The notes under the pieces are model-generated. The model ran no database searches, was not told where the DNA came from, and saw only the letters and a program-made list of their open reading frames with translations. Below, piece after piece: positions 8,215 to 16,259 of a DNA stretch of 19,329 nt (positions are counted from its first letter, which is position 1; the number at the start of each line of letters is the position of its first letter). The stretch covers positions 1-19,329 of the forward strand of contig CAMDGJ010000024.1 of assembly GCA_945897545.1 (NCBI GenBank). The letters are read 5' to 3'. Source of the DNA: Flavobacterium psychrophilum. Lineage in GTDB: Bacteria; Bacteroidota; Bacteroidia; Flavobacteriales; Flavobacteriaceae. Both the position numbers and the translations under genes were made by a program.

Positions 8215-8898
8215 TCACGAATGCGCCATCGCCATACATACAATACTAATTTTTGCGCCAGGAATTTTTAATAATGCGTGTGAGCAAGCCTCCAGTGTAG
8301 AGCCAGTGGTGATGACATCATCAATTAATAAAAAGTGTTTATTGTGGTCTTTATCGGTGAAAACTACATCAAAAATAGTGTCAATCCCATCGCTTCTGCT
8401 TAATAAGGTTTTCTTGGATTGCGTTTTGGAATAAACGTTTCTGACTAAAATATTCGATTCATAAGGAATGTTCAAGTTTTTTGACAGTTCTAAGCCGAAA
8501 TTTGTAACCTGATTATAACCTCGTTCTCGAAGTTTTCGTTTGTGTAACGGCACTGGAATAATTTCATCAACCGATTGGATTACTGTTGAATTTTTTAAAT
8601 CTTCGGCATACCATTCACCCAAAACAGTGCCAATTTCTTCTTGCCCTTTGTATTTCAGATTGTGAATTAATTCCTGAACAATACCTTTTTTATGAAAATA
8701 CAATAACGCCGATGAATGTTCGACGGGAATTCTTCCATAAAACTTCTTGAAAGATTCGTTTTCAGGATTCAAATGATGATTGGTCAGCGGAATATTGTGT
8801 CGGCAAAGCGTACAAATTACATTTTCATTCGACAATAAAAACGAATGACATCCTGCACAAACGGGAGGGAAAAAGAGATTGATAATGCTTTTAAACAT
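8215..8898 (-). CDS. comF: ComF family phosphoribosyltransferase-like protein
   Basis: This 227-aa protein has the ComF layout. The N-terminal zinc finger has Cys14, Cys17, Cys29 and Cys32. There is a central RGYNQ motif (126-130), and a type-I phosphoribosyltransferase PRPP-binding motif at residues 189-201 (FLLIDDVITTGST). ComF proteins are linked to DNA uptake during natural transformation, where they are thought to act with the cytosolic machinery; many bacteria carry one without proven competence. The length is normal. It starts at ATG 8898, and glyS is transcribed divergently about 200 bp away. Confidence 0.93.
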   Translation of the reverse strand: MFKSIINLFFPPVCAGCHSFLLSNENVICTLCRHNIPLTNHHLNPENESFKKFYGRIPVEHSSALLYFHKKGIVQELIHNLKYKGQEEIGTVLGEWYAEDLKNSTVIQSVDEIIPVPLHKRKLRERGYNQVTNFGLELSKNLNIPYESNILVRNVYSKTQSKKTLLSRSDGIDTIFDVVFTDKDHNKHFLLIDDVITTGSTLEACSHALLKIPGAKISIVCMAMAHS

Positions 8899-9080
8899 AA
8901 GACATCATTTATTCATAAAAATCAGAAAATCAATGATTTAAACTTTAAGAAAGGTATTTATTTTCTTTTTATTATCAAAATATAAAAGGATTTTGTTTTT
9001 AATATCTTAACGGTTTAACAGCTAAAAGAGAATGTTTTGTAAAATATACACAAGAACCTTTTTTTTAACTTCACTTTTTA

Positions 9081-9088
9081 TATTTTTG
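9081..9088 (+). promoter_or_regulatory. glyS promoter -7 element
   Basis: TATTTTTG matches TAnnTTTG and ends 7 nt before the glyS ATG (9096). The expected -33 position has CTTT rather than TTTG. Transcription starting about 4 nt past the element would give an extremely short leader. Nothing else is recognisable in the 197-bp comF-glyS gap. Confidence 0.6.
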
Positions 9089-9095
9089 CAACACT

Positions 9096-10637
9096 ATGGC
9101 AAAACAAGAAGATTTATTCAAAAATGTAATTTCGCACGCAAAGGAATACGGATTTATTTTTCCGTCAAGCGAAATATACGATGGTTTAAGTGCAGTCTAT
9201 GATTATGCACAAAATGGAGTCGAATTAAAAAAGAACATACGTGAATATTGGTGGAAAGCGATGGTTCAAATGAACGATAACATCGTTGGACTCGACGCTG
9301 CAATATTGATGCACCCAACGACTTGGAAGGCTTCAGGCCACGTAGATGCTTTTAACGACCCATTAATTGACAACAAAGATTCGAAAAGAAGATACAGAGC
9401 CGATGTTTTGATTGAAGATTATGCTGAAAAGTTAAATCAAAAAGCAATCAAAGAAATCGAAAAAGCACGCGCTCGTTTTGGAGATGCTTTCAATGAACAG
9501 GAATTTTTAACCACAAACGCCAGAGTTGTTGAGTATAAAGCCAAAGAAAGAGAAGTTCTAGAAAGAATGGCTCGTTCTCTTGGAAACGAAGACTTAGAAG
9601 ATGTAAAAGCATTAATCGAAGAATTAGAAATCGCTTGTCCAGAAACAGGTTCTAGAAACTGGACCGAAGTGCGTCAATTTAACTTGATGTTTGGTACCAA
9701 ATTAGGAGCTTCTGCTGATACTGCAATGGATTTATACTTGCGTCCGGAAACGGCTCAAGGTATTTTTGTCAACTTCTTGAATGTTCAAAAATCAGGAAGG
9801 ATGAAAATTCCTTTCGGAATTGCACAAACCGGAAAAGCCTTTAGAAACGAAATCGTCGCGAGACAATTTATTTTCCGTATGCGTGAATTCGAACAAATGG
9901 AAATGCAATTTTTTGTAAAACCAGGAGAAGAAATGCAATGGTACGAACATTGGAAATCAGCTCGATTAAACTGGCATTTATCTCTAGGTTTAGGAAGAGA
10001 AAACTATCGTTTTCACAATCACGAAAAATTAGCGCATTATGCTAATGCTGCTGCCGATATTGAGTTCAATTTTCCATTTGGATTCAAAGAATTAGAAGGA
10101 ATTCATTCTCGTACAGATTTTGACTTGAAAGCCCACGAAAAGTTCTCCGGTAAAAAAATGCAATATTTCGACACGGAAACTAATGCAAATTATACACCTT
10201 ATGTAGTTGAAACTTCGGTAGGATTAGACAGAATGTTCTTGGCAGTTTTTGCAACTTCCTTAAAAGAAGAAACGTTGGAAGACGGATCTACAAGAACGGT
10301 TTTGAAATTGCCATCAGTTTTGGCTCCAACGAAAGCAGCCGTTTTACCATTGGTAAAAAAAGACGGATTGCCAGATATCGCACACAAAATCATCGAAGAT
10401 TTACGTTGGGATTTCAATGTAAATTATGATGAAAAAGACGCAGTGGGAAGACGTTATAGAAGACAAGATGCATTGGGAACTCCATTTTGCATCACTGTTG
10501 ATCATCAAACTATCGAAGATCAAACGGTAACGATTCGTCATAGAGATTCAATGAAACAAGATCGAGTAAAAATCACAGACTTGAAATCAATTATTGAAAA
10601 TGAAGTTTCGATGAAAAATTGGTTGATGAAAATGTAA
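9096..10637 (+). CDS. glyS: Glycyl-tRNA synthetase, single-chain (alpha2) type
   Basis: This 513-aa class II synthetase charges tRNA-Gly with glycine. It is the homodimeric type also found in eukaryotes, archaea and many bacteria, not the alpha2-beta2 GlyQS type. The N-terminal block GFIFPSSEIYDGLSAVYDY (residues 19-37) is typical of the family. Motif 2 is the FRNE region starting at 249, continuing to REFEQMEMQFF. Motif 3 is ETSVGLDRM (372-380) with the conserved Arg. The C-terminal anticodon-binding domain covers about 405-513 (LAPTKAAVLPLV onward). The start is ATG 9096 with no upstream alternative. Some organisms name this type glyQS or glyS. Confidence 0.96.
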   Translation: MAKQEDLFKNVISHAKEYGFIFPSSEIYDGLSAVYDYAQNGVELKKNIREYWWKAMVQMNDNIVGLDAAILMHPTTWKASGHVDAFNDPLIDNKDSKRRYRADVLIEDYAEKLNQKAIKEIEKARARFGDAFNEQEFLTTNARVVEYKAKEREVLERMARSLGNEDLEDVKALIEELEIACPETGSRNWTEVRQFNLMFGTKLGASADTAMDLYLRPETAQGIFVNFLNVQKSGRMKIPFGIAQTGKAFRNEIVARQFIFRMREFEQMEMQFFVKPGEEMQWYEHWKSARLNWHLSLGLGRENYRFHNHEKLAHYANAAADIEFNFPFGFKELEGIHSRTDFDLKAHEKFSGKKMQYFDTETNANYTPYVVETSVGLDRMFLAVFATSLKEETLEDGSTRTVLKLPSVLAPTKAAVLPLVKKDGLPDIAHKIIEDLRWDFNVNYDEKDAVGRRYRRQDALGTPFCITVDHQTIEDQTVTIRHRDSMKQDRVKITDLKSIIENEVSMKNWLMKM

Positions 10638-10655
10638 AATAGCTTGATGCTAAAT

Positions 10656-10685
10656 AAAAAAAGGCTTCTCGAGAAGCCTTTTTTT
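10656..10685. terminator. Perfect bidirectional terminator between glyS and the beta-barrel gene
   Basis: Seven A, GGCTTCTC, GAGAAGCC and seven T form a perfect 15-bp inverted repeat centred on CTCGAG. The T-run serves glyS on the plus strand and the A-run gives a U-tract for the convergent minus-strand gene that stops at 10690. Confidence 0.93.
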
Positions 10686-10689
10686 GTTT

Positions 10690-11241
10690 CTAATTGAATC
10701 GATAACCAAAGGAAATGCCTCCTCTACCGATTATATCATAACTAGTATCTTGACTATTAAAAAGGTTTCGACCGACGCCAGCGTTTATTTCGAAAATGAA
10801 CCCTTTTTTATTAATCCATTTGCTTCCCAGACCAAAGCCTAGGGCAAAATCTGTTCTTTTAACATATTTTGAAGAACTAAAATAATTATTATTGATATCA
10901 TCATAATCATATTTCCATTCATAACCTTCATAGCCGTTAATCGATCCGAAACCTTCCGCAAAAAAACCGGCTGCTGGCTTTTTACCAAAATAATAACGAT
11001 AATATGGAGTTAGCATGAACTTGTTTTCAATTTCACTTTCAATAGCTATAAATAGCGATGTTCCAAAGGCTGATTCTTCATCGATGATTCTTTCATAACT
11101 TACATCAAAAGCACCAGCAATAAGAAAAGCGGCATTTAATTTTAATTCATTCTTCCGAAGTAAAGCATTTTCTTGTTCTTTTTCTTGGCTGTAGCCAAAA
11201 GTTAAACAACATAGGCACAATAAAAAGAGTGATTTTTTCAT
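10690..11241 (-). CDS. Small outer-membrane beta-barrel protein (DUF3575-like)
   Basis: This 183-aa predicted secreted protein has a signal peptide ending near FGYS/Q (residue 18). It is followed by alternating hydrophobic and aromatic strands with acidic turns (NAAFLIAGAFDVSYERII, FMLTPYYRYYFG, FFAEGFGS, FALGFGLGSKW, FEINAGVGRNL) and a terminal GGISFGYRFN. A C-terminal aromatic-rich strand and the Tyr/Gly pattern suggest an 8-strand outer-membrane barrel like DUF3575 proteins. Function is unknown. The ATG at 11241 gives a clean signal peptide; the frame stays open upstream to a TTG at 11256, which overlaps the promoter. It has a good promoter and shares the terminator with glyS. Confidence 0.75.
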   Translation of the reverse strand: MKKSLFLLCLCCLTFGYSQEKEQENALLRKNELKLNAAFLIAGAFDVSYERIIDEESAFGTSLFIAIESEIENKFMLTPYYRYYFGKKPAAGFFAEGFGSINGYEGYEWKYDYDDINNNYFSSSKYVKRTDFALGFGLGSKWINKKGFIFEINAGVGRNLFNSQDTSYDIIGRGGISFGYRFN

Positions 11242-11253
11242 AGTTTTTTTTAG

Positions 11254-11284
11254 CAAACTTATTATAATTCTTTCTTAAAACAAA
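11254..11284 (-). promoter_or_regulatory. Consensus Bacteroidota promoter of the beta-barrel gene
   Basis: On the minus strand TTTG (11284-11281) is followed after exactly 19 nt by TAAGTTTG (11261-11254), a full match to the TTTG-N19-TAnnTTTG consensus. The ATG is 12 nt downstream. The -33 box overlaps the U-tract of the hairpin that follows thiL. Confidence 0.78.
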
Positions 11285-11299
11285 AAGCATTATGCTTTT
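11283..11299 (-). terminator. Weak terminator-like hairpin after thiL
   Basis: The palindrome AAAAGCATTATGCTTTT lies 8 nt after the thiL stop. On the minus strand it runs into T-rich sequence. The stem is short and A+T-rich, so termination may be partial. Confidence 0.4.
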
Positions 11300-11306
11300 A
11301 TCAAAT

Positions 11307-12356
11307 TTATTCTTCGCTTAAAGCGTCCCAACCACGAGCTTTCAATGGGATTTTGGTATTAGCACGAGTTACTAGATGTATTCCTTCGCTTTCTTGGGTC
11401 ATATGACCAATAATCGTAAAGTTTGGATTGCCCTTTATTTTGTCAAAATCTTCCATTTTGATAGTGAAAAGCAATTCATAATCTTCGCCACCATTTATTG
11501 CCACGGTTGTTGCATCAAGGTCGAATTCTTCGCAAACATTCATAAACTGAGGATCAAGTGGCAATTTGTCTTCATATAAATTACAACCCACTTTTGATTG
11601 TTTGCATAAATGCATAATTTCTGACGACAATCCATCCGAAATATCGATCATCGATGTTGGTTTTATTTCCAAAGCGTGCAACAAAGTACGAACGTCTTTG
11701 CGAGCTTCGGGTTTCAATTGACGTTCAATAATATATGTATAAGTATCCAAATCTGGTTGGGAATTTGGGTTTACTTTGAAAACTTGCTTCTCTCTTTCGA
11801 GAACCTGTAAACCCATATATGCTGCGCCAATATCACCAGTTACCACTAATAAATCAGTTTGACCAGCGCCGTTTCTGTATACAATTTCAGTGGCATCGGC
11901 TTCGCCAAGAACGGTAATGCTAATAATCATTCCTTTTTGGGAAGAAGTTGTGTCACCACCAATAACATCGAGCTTATATTCATTTGCGGCGAGCGTAATT
12001 CCGTCAAACAATTCTTCTAAAGCTTCTAGTGGAAACCTGTTGGAAACCGCAATAGAAACTAGAATCTGAGTCGCTTTGGCATTCATCGCACAAATATCCG
12101 AAACATTGACTACAACTGCTTTGTAACCCAAATGTCTCAAAGGCATATAGCCCAAATCAAAATGCACTCCTTCAACTAAAATATCTGTAGAAACAACTAC
12201 TTTCTTATCTTTGAAATCCAAAACAGCTGCATCATCACCAATTCCTTTTAAAGTAGAAGGTTGATTAATTTCAAAGTTTTTGGTCAAGTGGTCTATCAGT
12301 CCAAATTCGCCCAATTGAGCAATACTGGTTCTTTGTGGGGATTTATCTTCGATCAT
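11307..12356 (-). CDS. thiL: Thiamine-monophosphate kinase
   Basis: This 349-aa enzyme phosphorylates thiamine monophosphate to thiamine diphosphate using ATP, the last step of cofactor synthesis. It belongs to the PurM/AIR-synthase fold. Visible motifs are GIGDDAAV (38-45), STDILVEGVHFD (56-67), GGDTT (133-137), ISDGLSSE (239-246) and GGEDYELLF (289-297), which supply the Mg-binding Asp residues and nucleotide contacts. I chose ATG 12356 (MIEDKSPQRTS) because the frame's upstream extension to 12431 overlaps the promoter. No other thiamine genes are nearby. A toxin-antitoxin pair sits upstream. Confidence 0.95.
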   Translation of the reverse strand: MIEDKSPQRTSIAQLGEFGLIDHLTKNFEINQPSTLKGIGDDAAVLDFKDKKVVVSTDILVEGVHFDLGYMPLRHLGYKAVVVNVSDICAMNAKATQILVSIAVSNRFPLEALEELFDGITLAANEYKLDVIGGDTTSSQKGMIISITVLGEADATEIVYRNGAGQTDLLVVTGDIGAAYMGLQVLEREKQVFKVNPNSQPDLDTYTYIIERQLKPEARKDVRTLLHALEIKPTSMIDISDGLSSEIMHLCKQSKVGCNLYEDKLPLDPQFMNVCEEFDLDATTVAINGGEDYELLFTIKMEDFDKIKGNPNFTIIGHMTQESEGIHLVTRANTKIPLKARGWDALSEE

Positions 12357-12420
12357 AGTTATTGCGAGGAACGAAGCAATCACTTCATTCACTAGTTTTA
12401 AAGTTAAAATTTTTGTGGTG

Positions 12421-12428
12421 CAAAGGTA
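12421..12428 (-). promoter_or_regulatory. Candidate thiL -7 element
   Basis: TACCTTTG on the minus strand fits TAnnTTTG and lies 64 nt before the chosen thiL start. I see no TTTG at the correct upstream spacing. Confidence 0.45.
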
Positions 12429-12478
12429 CAAAGAAGAGAAGTCTTTTTGTGAAAAAATAAATCAGTCAATTTCCGATA

Positions 12479-12784
12479 TTATTTTTTTCTGGTATTCCAA
12501 ATTTCTGGATTTCTTGAAGTATGAAAAACGGCAAAAACAGTAACAAAATTCACGTTATCGTTTATTTGGTAATGAATCAAGAAAGGGAATTTTTCTATTT
12601 TTTTACACCGAATTTCGTTGTATTTTATGCTAAAAAGATAAGGGTCTTTTTTTAATGAATTGATTTGCTTTTTGACTTGAGTTTTATAACGTAAACCCAA
12701 TCCTTTCAATTGCAATTCATACCATTCAAAAGTTTCTTGAATGTCATGCAAAGCGTCTGTGTCTATTTTTAATTGAAAGCGCAA
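12479..12784 (-). CDS. RelE/ParE-family toxin of a type II toxin-antitoxin module
   Basis: This 101-aa protein resembles ParE/RelE toxins: an N-terminal helical part (ALHDIQETFEWYELQLKGLG), then KKDPYLFSIKYNEIRCKKIEKFPF and the C-terminal VFHTSRNPEIW block typical of the family. RelE members cleave ribosome-bound mRNA and ParE members attack gyrase; the sequence alone does not decide which. The frame contains no ATG, so TTG 12784 is the only sensible start. It lies 3 nt after the antitoxin TAG and in the same reading frame. Toxin after antitoxin is the usual order. The conserved C-terminal block is present and no internal damage is seen. Confidence 0.85.
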   Translation of the reverse strand: MRFQLKIDTDALHDIQETFEWYELQLKGLGLRYKTQVKKQINSLKKDPYLFSIKYNEIRCKKIEKFPFLIHYQINDNVNFVTVFAVFHTSRNPEIWNTRKK

Positions 12785-12787
12785 GTC

Positions 12788-13009
12788 CTAAAGCGTTTTA
12801 GAAATTTCATCCCAATCTAAGAGTCTTTCGGGATTTGCTTTTGCTTTTGCCATTCGATCTAAAACAACTTGTTGGTGCTCAACCGGAATTTCCATATTTT
12901 CATTCCAAATCGCATCATTCACTTTTAATCGGTCTTTAGGTGAAAGTTGCTTCACAGCTTCAATCAATTGATTGACGCTCAAATCAATATTTAATTTTAT
13001 AGTTTCCAT
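12788..13009 (-). CDS. Antitoxin of the RelE/ParE module (addiction-module component family)
   Basis: This 73-aa acidic protein opens with METIKLNIDLSVNQLIEAVKQL, continues LSPKDRLKVNDAIW and ends with ANPERLLDWDEI. The N-terminal helix plus a C-terminal NPE..WDE toxin-binding tail resembles the 'unstable antitoxin' (PF09720-like) proteins that pair with ParE/RelE toxins in Bacteroidota. It should bind the toxin and may repress its own promoter. A consensus promoter overlaps its start almost directly. Family assignment is from pattern memory. Confidence 0.8.
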   Translation of the reverse strand: METIKLNIDLSVNQLIEAVKQLSPKDRLKVNDAIWNENMEIPVEHQQVVLDRMAKAKANPERLLDWDEISKTL

Positions 13010-13014
13010 AAAAA

Positions 13015-13047
13015 CAAAGTTAGTGAAAACAAATTGCCTTAAACAAA
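13015..13047 (-). promoter_or_regulatory. Promoter of the toxin-antitoxin operon
   Basis: TAACTTTG (13022-13015) fits TAnnTTTG with TTTG (13047-13044) 21 nt upstream. The element ends only 5 nt before the antitoxin ATG, so the transcript should be nearly leaderless. The -33 box lies in the U-tract of the lepA terminator. Confidence 0.65.
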
Positions 13048-13077
13048 AAAACCTGATAATTTTTGATCAGCAGGTTT
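13044..13077 (-). terminator. Terminator downstream of lepA
   Basis: On the minus strand AAACCTGCTGAT and ATCAGGTTT pair around a loop (AAAAATT region) with a one-base bulge, followed by a long T-run. It lies about 43 nt after the lepA stop and before the antitoxin gene. Confidence 0.7.
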
Positions 13078-13119
13078 CTATCTTAATACTTTGTACTTAA
13101 ATCTTAATACTCCAAAAGA

Positions 13120-14916
13120 TTAATCATTCAACTTCAAAACAGCCATAAATGCTTCTTGCGGAATTTCTACATTTCCAACTAATCGCATCCGTTTTTTACC
13201 TTTTTTCTGTTTTTCAAGCAATTTACGTTTTCGTGATATATCACCGCCATAACATTTGGCAGTAACGTCTTTACGCAAGGCTTTTATCGTTTCACGAGCA
13301 ATAATTTTAGCTCCAATTGCTGCTTGAATCGGGATGTCAAATTGTTGTCTTGGAATCAACTCGCGCAATTTCTCACACATTTTTTTACCAATGTTGTAGG
13401 CATTACTTTCGTGAATTAAAGCAGAAAGCGCATCTACCGATTGTGCATTCAATAGAACATCTAAGCGTACTAATTTAGAAGTTCGCATTCCAATAGGCGA
13501 ATAATCAAACGACGCATACCCTTTTGAAACTGTTTTCAATCGGTCGTAAAAGTCAAATACAATTTCGGCCAATGGCATATCAAAATTCAATTCTACTCGT
13601 TCTGTTGTCAAATACGTTTGATTGGTTATTACGCCTCTTTTTTCGATACACAGACTCATTACATTACCCACAAAATCCGATTTGGTTATAATTGTGGCTT
13701 TGATGTATGGTTCTTCAACGTGATCTAAACTCGACGGATCTGGCAAATCAGACGGATTGTTGACTATCAATGGTGTTTCGGGGTTTTTTTTGGTGTAAGC
13801 CAAGTATGAAACGTTTGGAACCGTAGTGATAACTGTCATATCGAACTCTCGTTCCAATCGTTCCTGTATGATTTCCATATGCAACATTCCAAGGAATCCG
13901 CAACGGAAACCAAAACCTAAAGCTGCCGAACTTTCAGGAAGAAAAACAAGCGAAGCATCGTTCAATTGCAGTTTTTCCATTGAGTTTCTCAATTCTTCAT
14001 AATCTTCGGTGTCTACTGGATAAATTCCAGCAAAAACCATTGGTTTCACGTCTTCAAAACCCGTAATCATATTGGTTGTTGGCGTTTTTGCATCCGTTAG
14101 CGTGTCGCCCACTTTTACTTCTTTCGCTTCTTTAATTCCTGAAATCAGATAACCCACATCTCCGGCAGAAATCACTTGTTTCGGAACTTGGTTTAATTTT
14201 AATGTGCCAATTTCGTCCGCAAAATATTCATTTCCGGTAGCCATAAATTTTATTTTCTGCCCTTTTTTGATTTGACCATTTTTCACGCGGAAAATAACCT
14301 CAATTCCACGAAACGGATTGTAATGAGAGTCAAAAATCAACGCTTGTAATGGTTCGTCAATATTCCCTTTTGGAGGAGGAATTTTTTCGATAATGGCAGC
14401 CAAAATATTTTCGACACCAAAACCAGTTTTTCCCGAAGCGTGAATAATATCGTCTAACTTACAACCTAATAAATCAATAATATCATCGCTAACTTCCTCA
14501 GGATTGGCGCTAGGCAAATCAACTTTGTTCAAAACCGGAATGATTTCTAAGTCATTTTCAAGAGCCAAATATAAATTCGAAATAGTTTGTGCTTGAATAC
14601 TTTGTGCTGCATCCACAATCAAAAGTGCACCTTCACAGGCCGCAATCGAACGAGAAACTTCGTATGAAAAATCTACGTGACCAGGTGTGTCAATCAAATT
14701 CAGGATATATTCCTGCCCTTTATACGTATATTCCATTTGAATAGCGTGACTCTTAATGGTAATACCACGTTCGCGTTCCAGGTCCATATTGTCCAGCAAT
14801 TGGGCTTTTTCCTCTCGAGCAGTTACCGTATTTGTAGCTCCAAGAAGTCGGTCAGCAAGCGTGCTTTTTCCGTGATCAATGTGTGCAATAATGCAAAAAT
14901 TCCGTATATGTTTCAT
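13120..14916 (-). CDS. lepA: Elongation factor 4 (LepA), back-translocating GTPase
   Basis: This 598-aa translational GTPase has the full EF4 layout. G1 AHIDHGKST is at residues 11-19, RGITIK at 50-55, G3 DTPGH at 76-80 and G4 NKVD at 130-133. Then come domain II, the EF-G-like domains III/V ([20 protein letters not shown]), and the EF4-specific C-terminal domain ending in the basic [19 protein letters not shown] region. It acts on ribosomes under stress and in initiation or assembly. The length is typical. It starts at ATG 14916 and is preceded by the structured repeat at 14936-15075. I found no convincing promoter next to the gene, so transcription may come from or through the repeat. Confidence 0.97.
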   Translation of the reverse strand: MKHIRNFCIIAHIDHGKSTLADRLLGATNTVTAREEKAQLLDNMDLERERGITIKSHAIQMEYTYKGQEYILNLIDTPGHVDFSYEVSRSIAACEGALLIVDAAQSIQAQTISNLYLALENDLEIIPVLNKVDLPSANPEEVSDDIIDLLGCKLDDIIHASGKTGFGVENILAAIIEKIPPPKGNIDEPLQALIFDSHYNPFRGIEVIFRVKNGQIKKGQKIKFMATGNEYFADEIGTLKLNQVPKQVISAGDVGYLISGIKEAKEVKVGDTLTDAKTPTTNMITGFEDVKPMVFAGIYPVDTEDYEELRNSMEKLQLNDASLVFLPESSAALGFGFRCGFLGMLHMEIIQERLEREFDMTVITTVPNVSYLAYTKKNPETPLIVNNPSDLPDPSSLDHVEEPYIKATIITKSDFVGNVMSLCIEKRGVITNQTYLTTERVELNFDMPLAEIVFDFYDRLKTVSKGYASFDYSPIGMRTSKLVRLDVLLNAQSVDALSALIHESNAYNIGKKMCEKLRELIPRQQFDIPIQAAIGAKIIARETIKALRKDVTAKCYGGDISRKRKLLEKQKKGKKRMRLVGNVEIPQEAFMAVLKLND

Positions 14917-14935
14917 TCTCTTTTTATGTCAATTT

Positions 14936-15075
14936 ATTGGGCGTGCCATCCCATTTGTGTAAAATTTTGTTCGTACCTCACCGCATTTTACTACAACGGA
15001 AGTCGGGCTATTGGCTATATCTTTTGTTTCGCTAACGCTCCACAAAAGGATGCCGCTTCTATCCCCTCACGCAAT
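14936..15075. repeat. Structured, G+C-richer dispersed repeat of flavobacterial type
   Basis: About 140 nt between lepA and dusB differs from its A+T-rich surroundings. The ends pair: ATT-GG-GCGTG (14936-14945) with CACGCAAT (15068-15075). Inside, GGG (15005-15007) can pair with CCC of the CTATCCCC segment (15063-15066), and CTTTTG (15021-15026) with CAAAAG (15043-15048) around a loop with TTTCGCTAACGCTC. From memory, elements with GGGCGTGCC at one end, a central CTTTTG...CAAAAGGAT hairpin and CTATCCCTCACGC at the other recur in many Flavobacterium and other Bacteroidota genomes. I take this as one copy of such a family, function unknown. A spurious frame across it (with YYNGSRAIGY) is not a gene. 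Confidence 0.65.
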
Positions 15076-15098
15076 CCCCATTTGTTTATAAAATACCT

Positions 15099-15115
15099 GA
15101 CAGCCACTGGCTGTC
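15099..15115. other. Short hairpin beside the structured repeat
   Basis: GACAGCC and GGCTGTC form a perfect 7-bp stem with a 3-nt loop. There is no T-run after it, so it is not an obvious terminator; it may be a partial companion of the neighbouring repeat. Confidence 0.4.
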
Positions 15116-15239
15116 CTCCTCTTAATCTCAAATCTCACGCATGCTTAATTAATCTGCAAATATAGTTTAAATTCAACAGTATCAAATAGCTGATACTGGT
15201 CTTTATTCTTTTATCTTTCTTCTATTCTCTCAAAAAATC

Positions 15240-15247
15240 TATCTTTG
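15240..15247 (+). promoter_or_regulatory. dusB promoter -7 element
   Basis: TATCTTTG is a perfect TAnnTTTG match ending 14 nt before the TTG start of dusB. Only a weak TTTC lies near the -33 position. Confidence 0.62.
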
Positions 15248-15261
15248 CAAAAAAAATTCCT

Positions 15262-16254
15262 TTGATAAAAATTGGTAACATAGAACTTCCTGATTTTCCT
15301 TTACTTCTCGCTCCTATGGAAGACGTGAGCGATCCGCCATTCCGTAGAGTGTGCAAAATGCACGGAGCAGATTTGATGTATTCTGAATTTATTTCGTCAG
15401 AAGGATTAATTCGTGACGCTATCAAAAGCCGAATGAAATTAGATATTTTCGATTACGAAAGACCCGTTGGAATCCAGATTTTTGGCGGTGACGAGGAGGC
15501 AATGGCGCTTTCTTCTAAGATTGTCTCTACTGTAAATCCAGATATAATAGATATTAATTTTGGTTGTCCAGTCAAGAAAGTAGTTTGCAAAGGAGCAGGA
15601 GCAGGAGTTCTTAAAGATGTCGATTTGATGATTCGATTGACAAAAGCTGTTATCAGTGGCACGCATTTGCCGGTTACAGTAAAAACTCGTTTGGGTTGGG
15701 ACGATAATTCCATCAATATCGATGAGGTTGCAGAGCGTTTGCAAGACATTGGCGTAGCCGCTTTAAGCATTCACGCCAGAACTCGTGCCCAAATGTACAA
15801 AGGCCATTCCGATTGGTCACACATTGCCCGAGTGAAAAATAATCCTAGAATTACGATGCCTATTTTCGGGAACGGAGATATTGATTCTCCCGAAAAAGCA
15901 TTGCAATATAAAAACGAATATGGTATCGACGGAATTATGATAGGTCGTGCCGCGATTGGTTATCCTTGGATTTTCAATGAAATCAAACATTATTTCAATA
16001 CGGGAGAACATCTAGCAAAACCCTCCGTTTCTAATAGAGTAGAAGCCGTTCGCAACCACTTGACTTGGGCAATGGAATGGAAAGGCGAAAGACTTGGAAT
16101 TGTAGAAACACGTCCTCATTATTCTAATTATTTCAAAGGAATTCACTCTTTTAAAGAATACAGACAAAAACTGGTTACTCTTAGCACTCCCGAAGAATTA
16201 TTTACTGTTTTGAATGAAATTGAGGAAGCTTATTCGGTTTATCAGGTAGTGTAA
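15262..16254 (+). CDS. dusB: tRNA-dihydrouridine synthase, DusB-like
   Basis: This 330-aa FMN enzyme reduces specific uridines in tRNA to dihydrouridine using NADPH. The TIM-barrel opening LLLAPMEDVSDPPFR is at residues 14-28. The catalytic Cys is Cys102 in NFGCPVKKV. Then come HARTR (171-175), GNGDI (203-207) and the FMN phosphate site GIMIGRA (224-230). The start is TTG at 15262: it gives the usual IKIGNIELPDFPLLLAP N-terminus, and the first in-frame ATG (Met19) would remove the first barrel strand. The promoter lies 14 nt upstream. The subfamily (DusB rather than DusA/C) rests on overall similarity. Confidence 0.93.
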   Translation: MIKIGNIELPDFPLLLAPMEDVSDPPFRRVCKMHGADLMYSEFISSEGLIRDAIKSRMKLDIFDYERPVGIQIFGGDEEAMALSSKIVSTVNPDIIDINFGCPVKKVVCKGAGAGVLKDVDLMIRLTKAVISGTHLPVTVKTRLGWDDNSINIDEVAERLQDIGVAALSIHARTRAQMYKGHSDWSHIARVKNNPRITMPIFGNGDIDSPEKALQYKNEYGIDGIMIGRAAIGYPWIFNEIKHYFNTGEHLAKPSVSNRVEAVRNHLTWAMEWKGERLGIVETRPHYSNYFKGIHSFKEYRQKLVTLSTPEELFTVLNEIEEAYSVYQVV

Positions 16255-16259
16255 TAATT

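Noticed and set aside
14677..15165. A 162-codon plus-strand frame antisense to lepA and across the structured repeat
   Set aside because: Its first half is the shadow of lepA and its second half is translated repeat (YYNGSRAIGY), a kind of spurious frame I associate with this repeat family. It has no promoter or domain.
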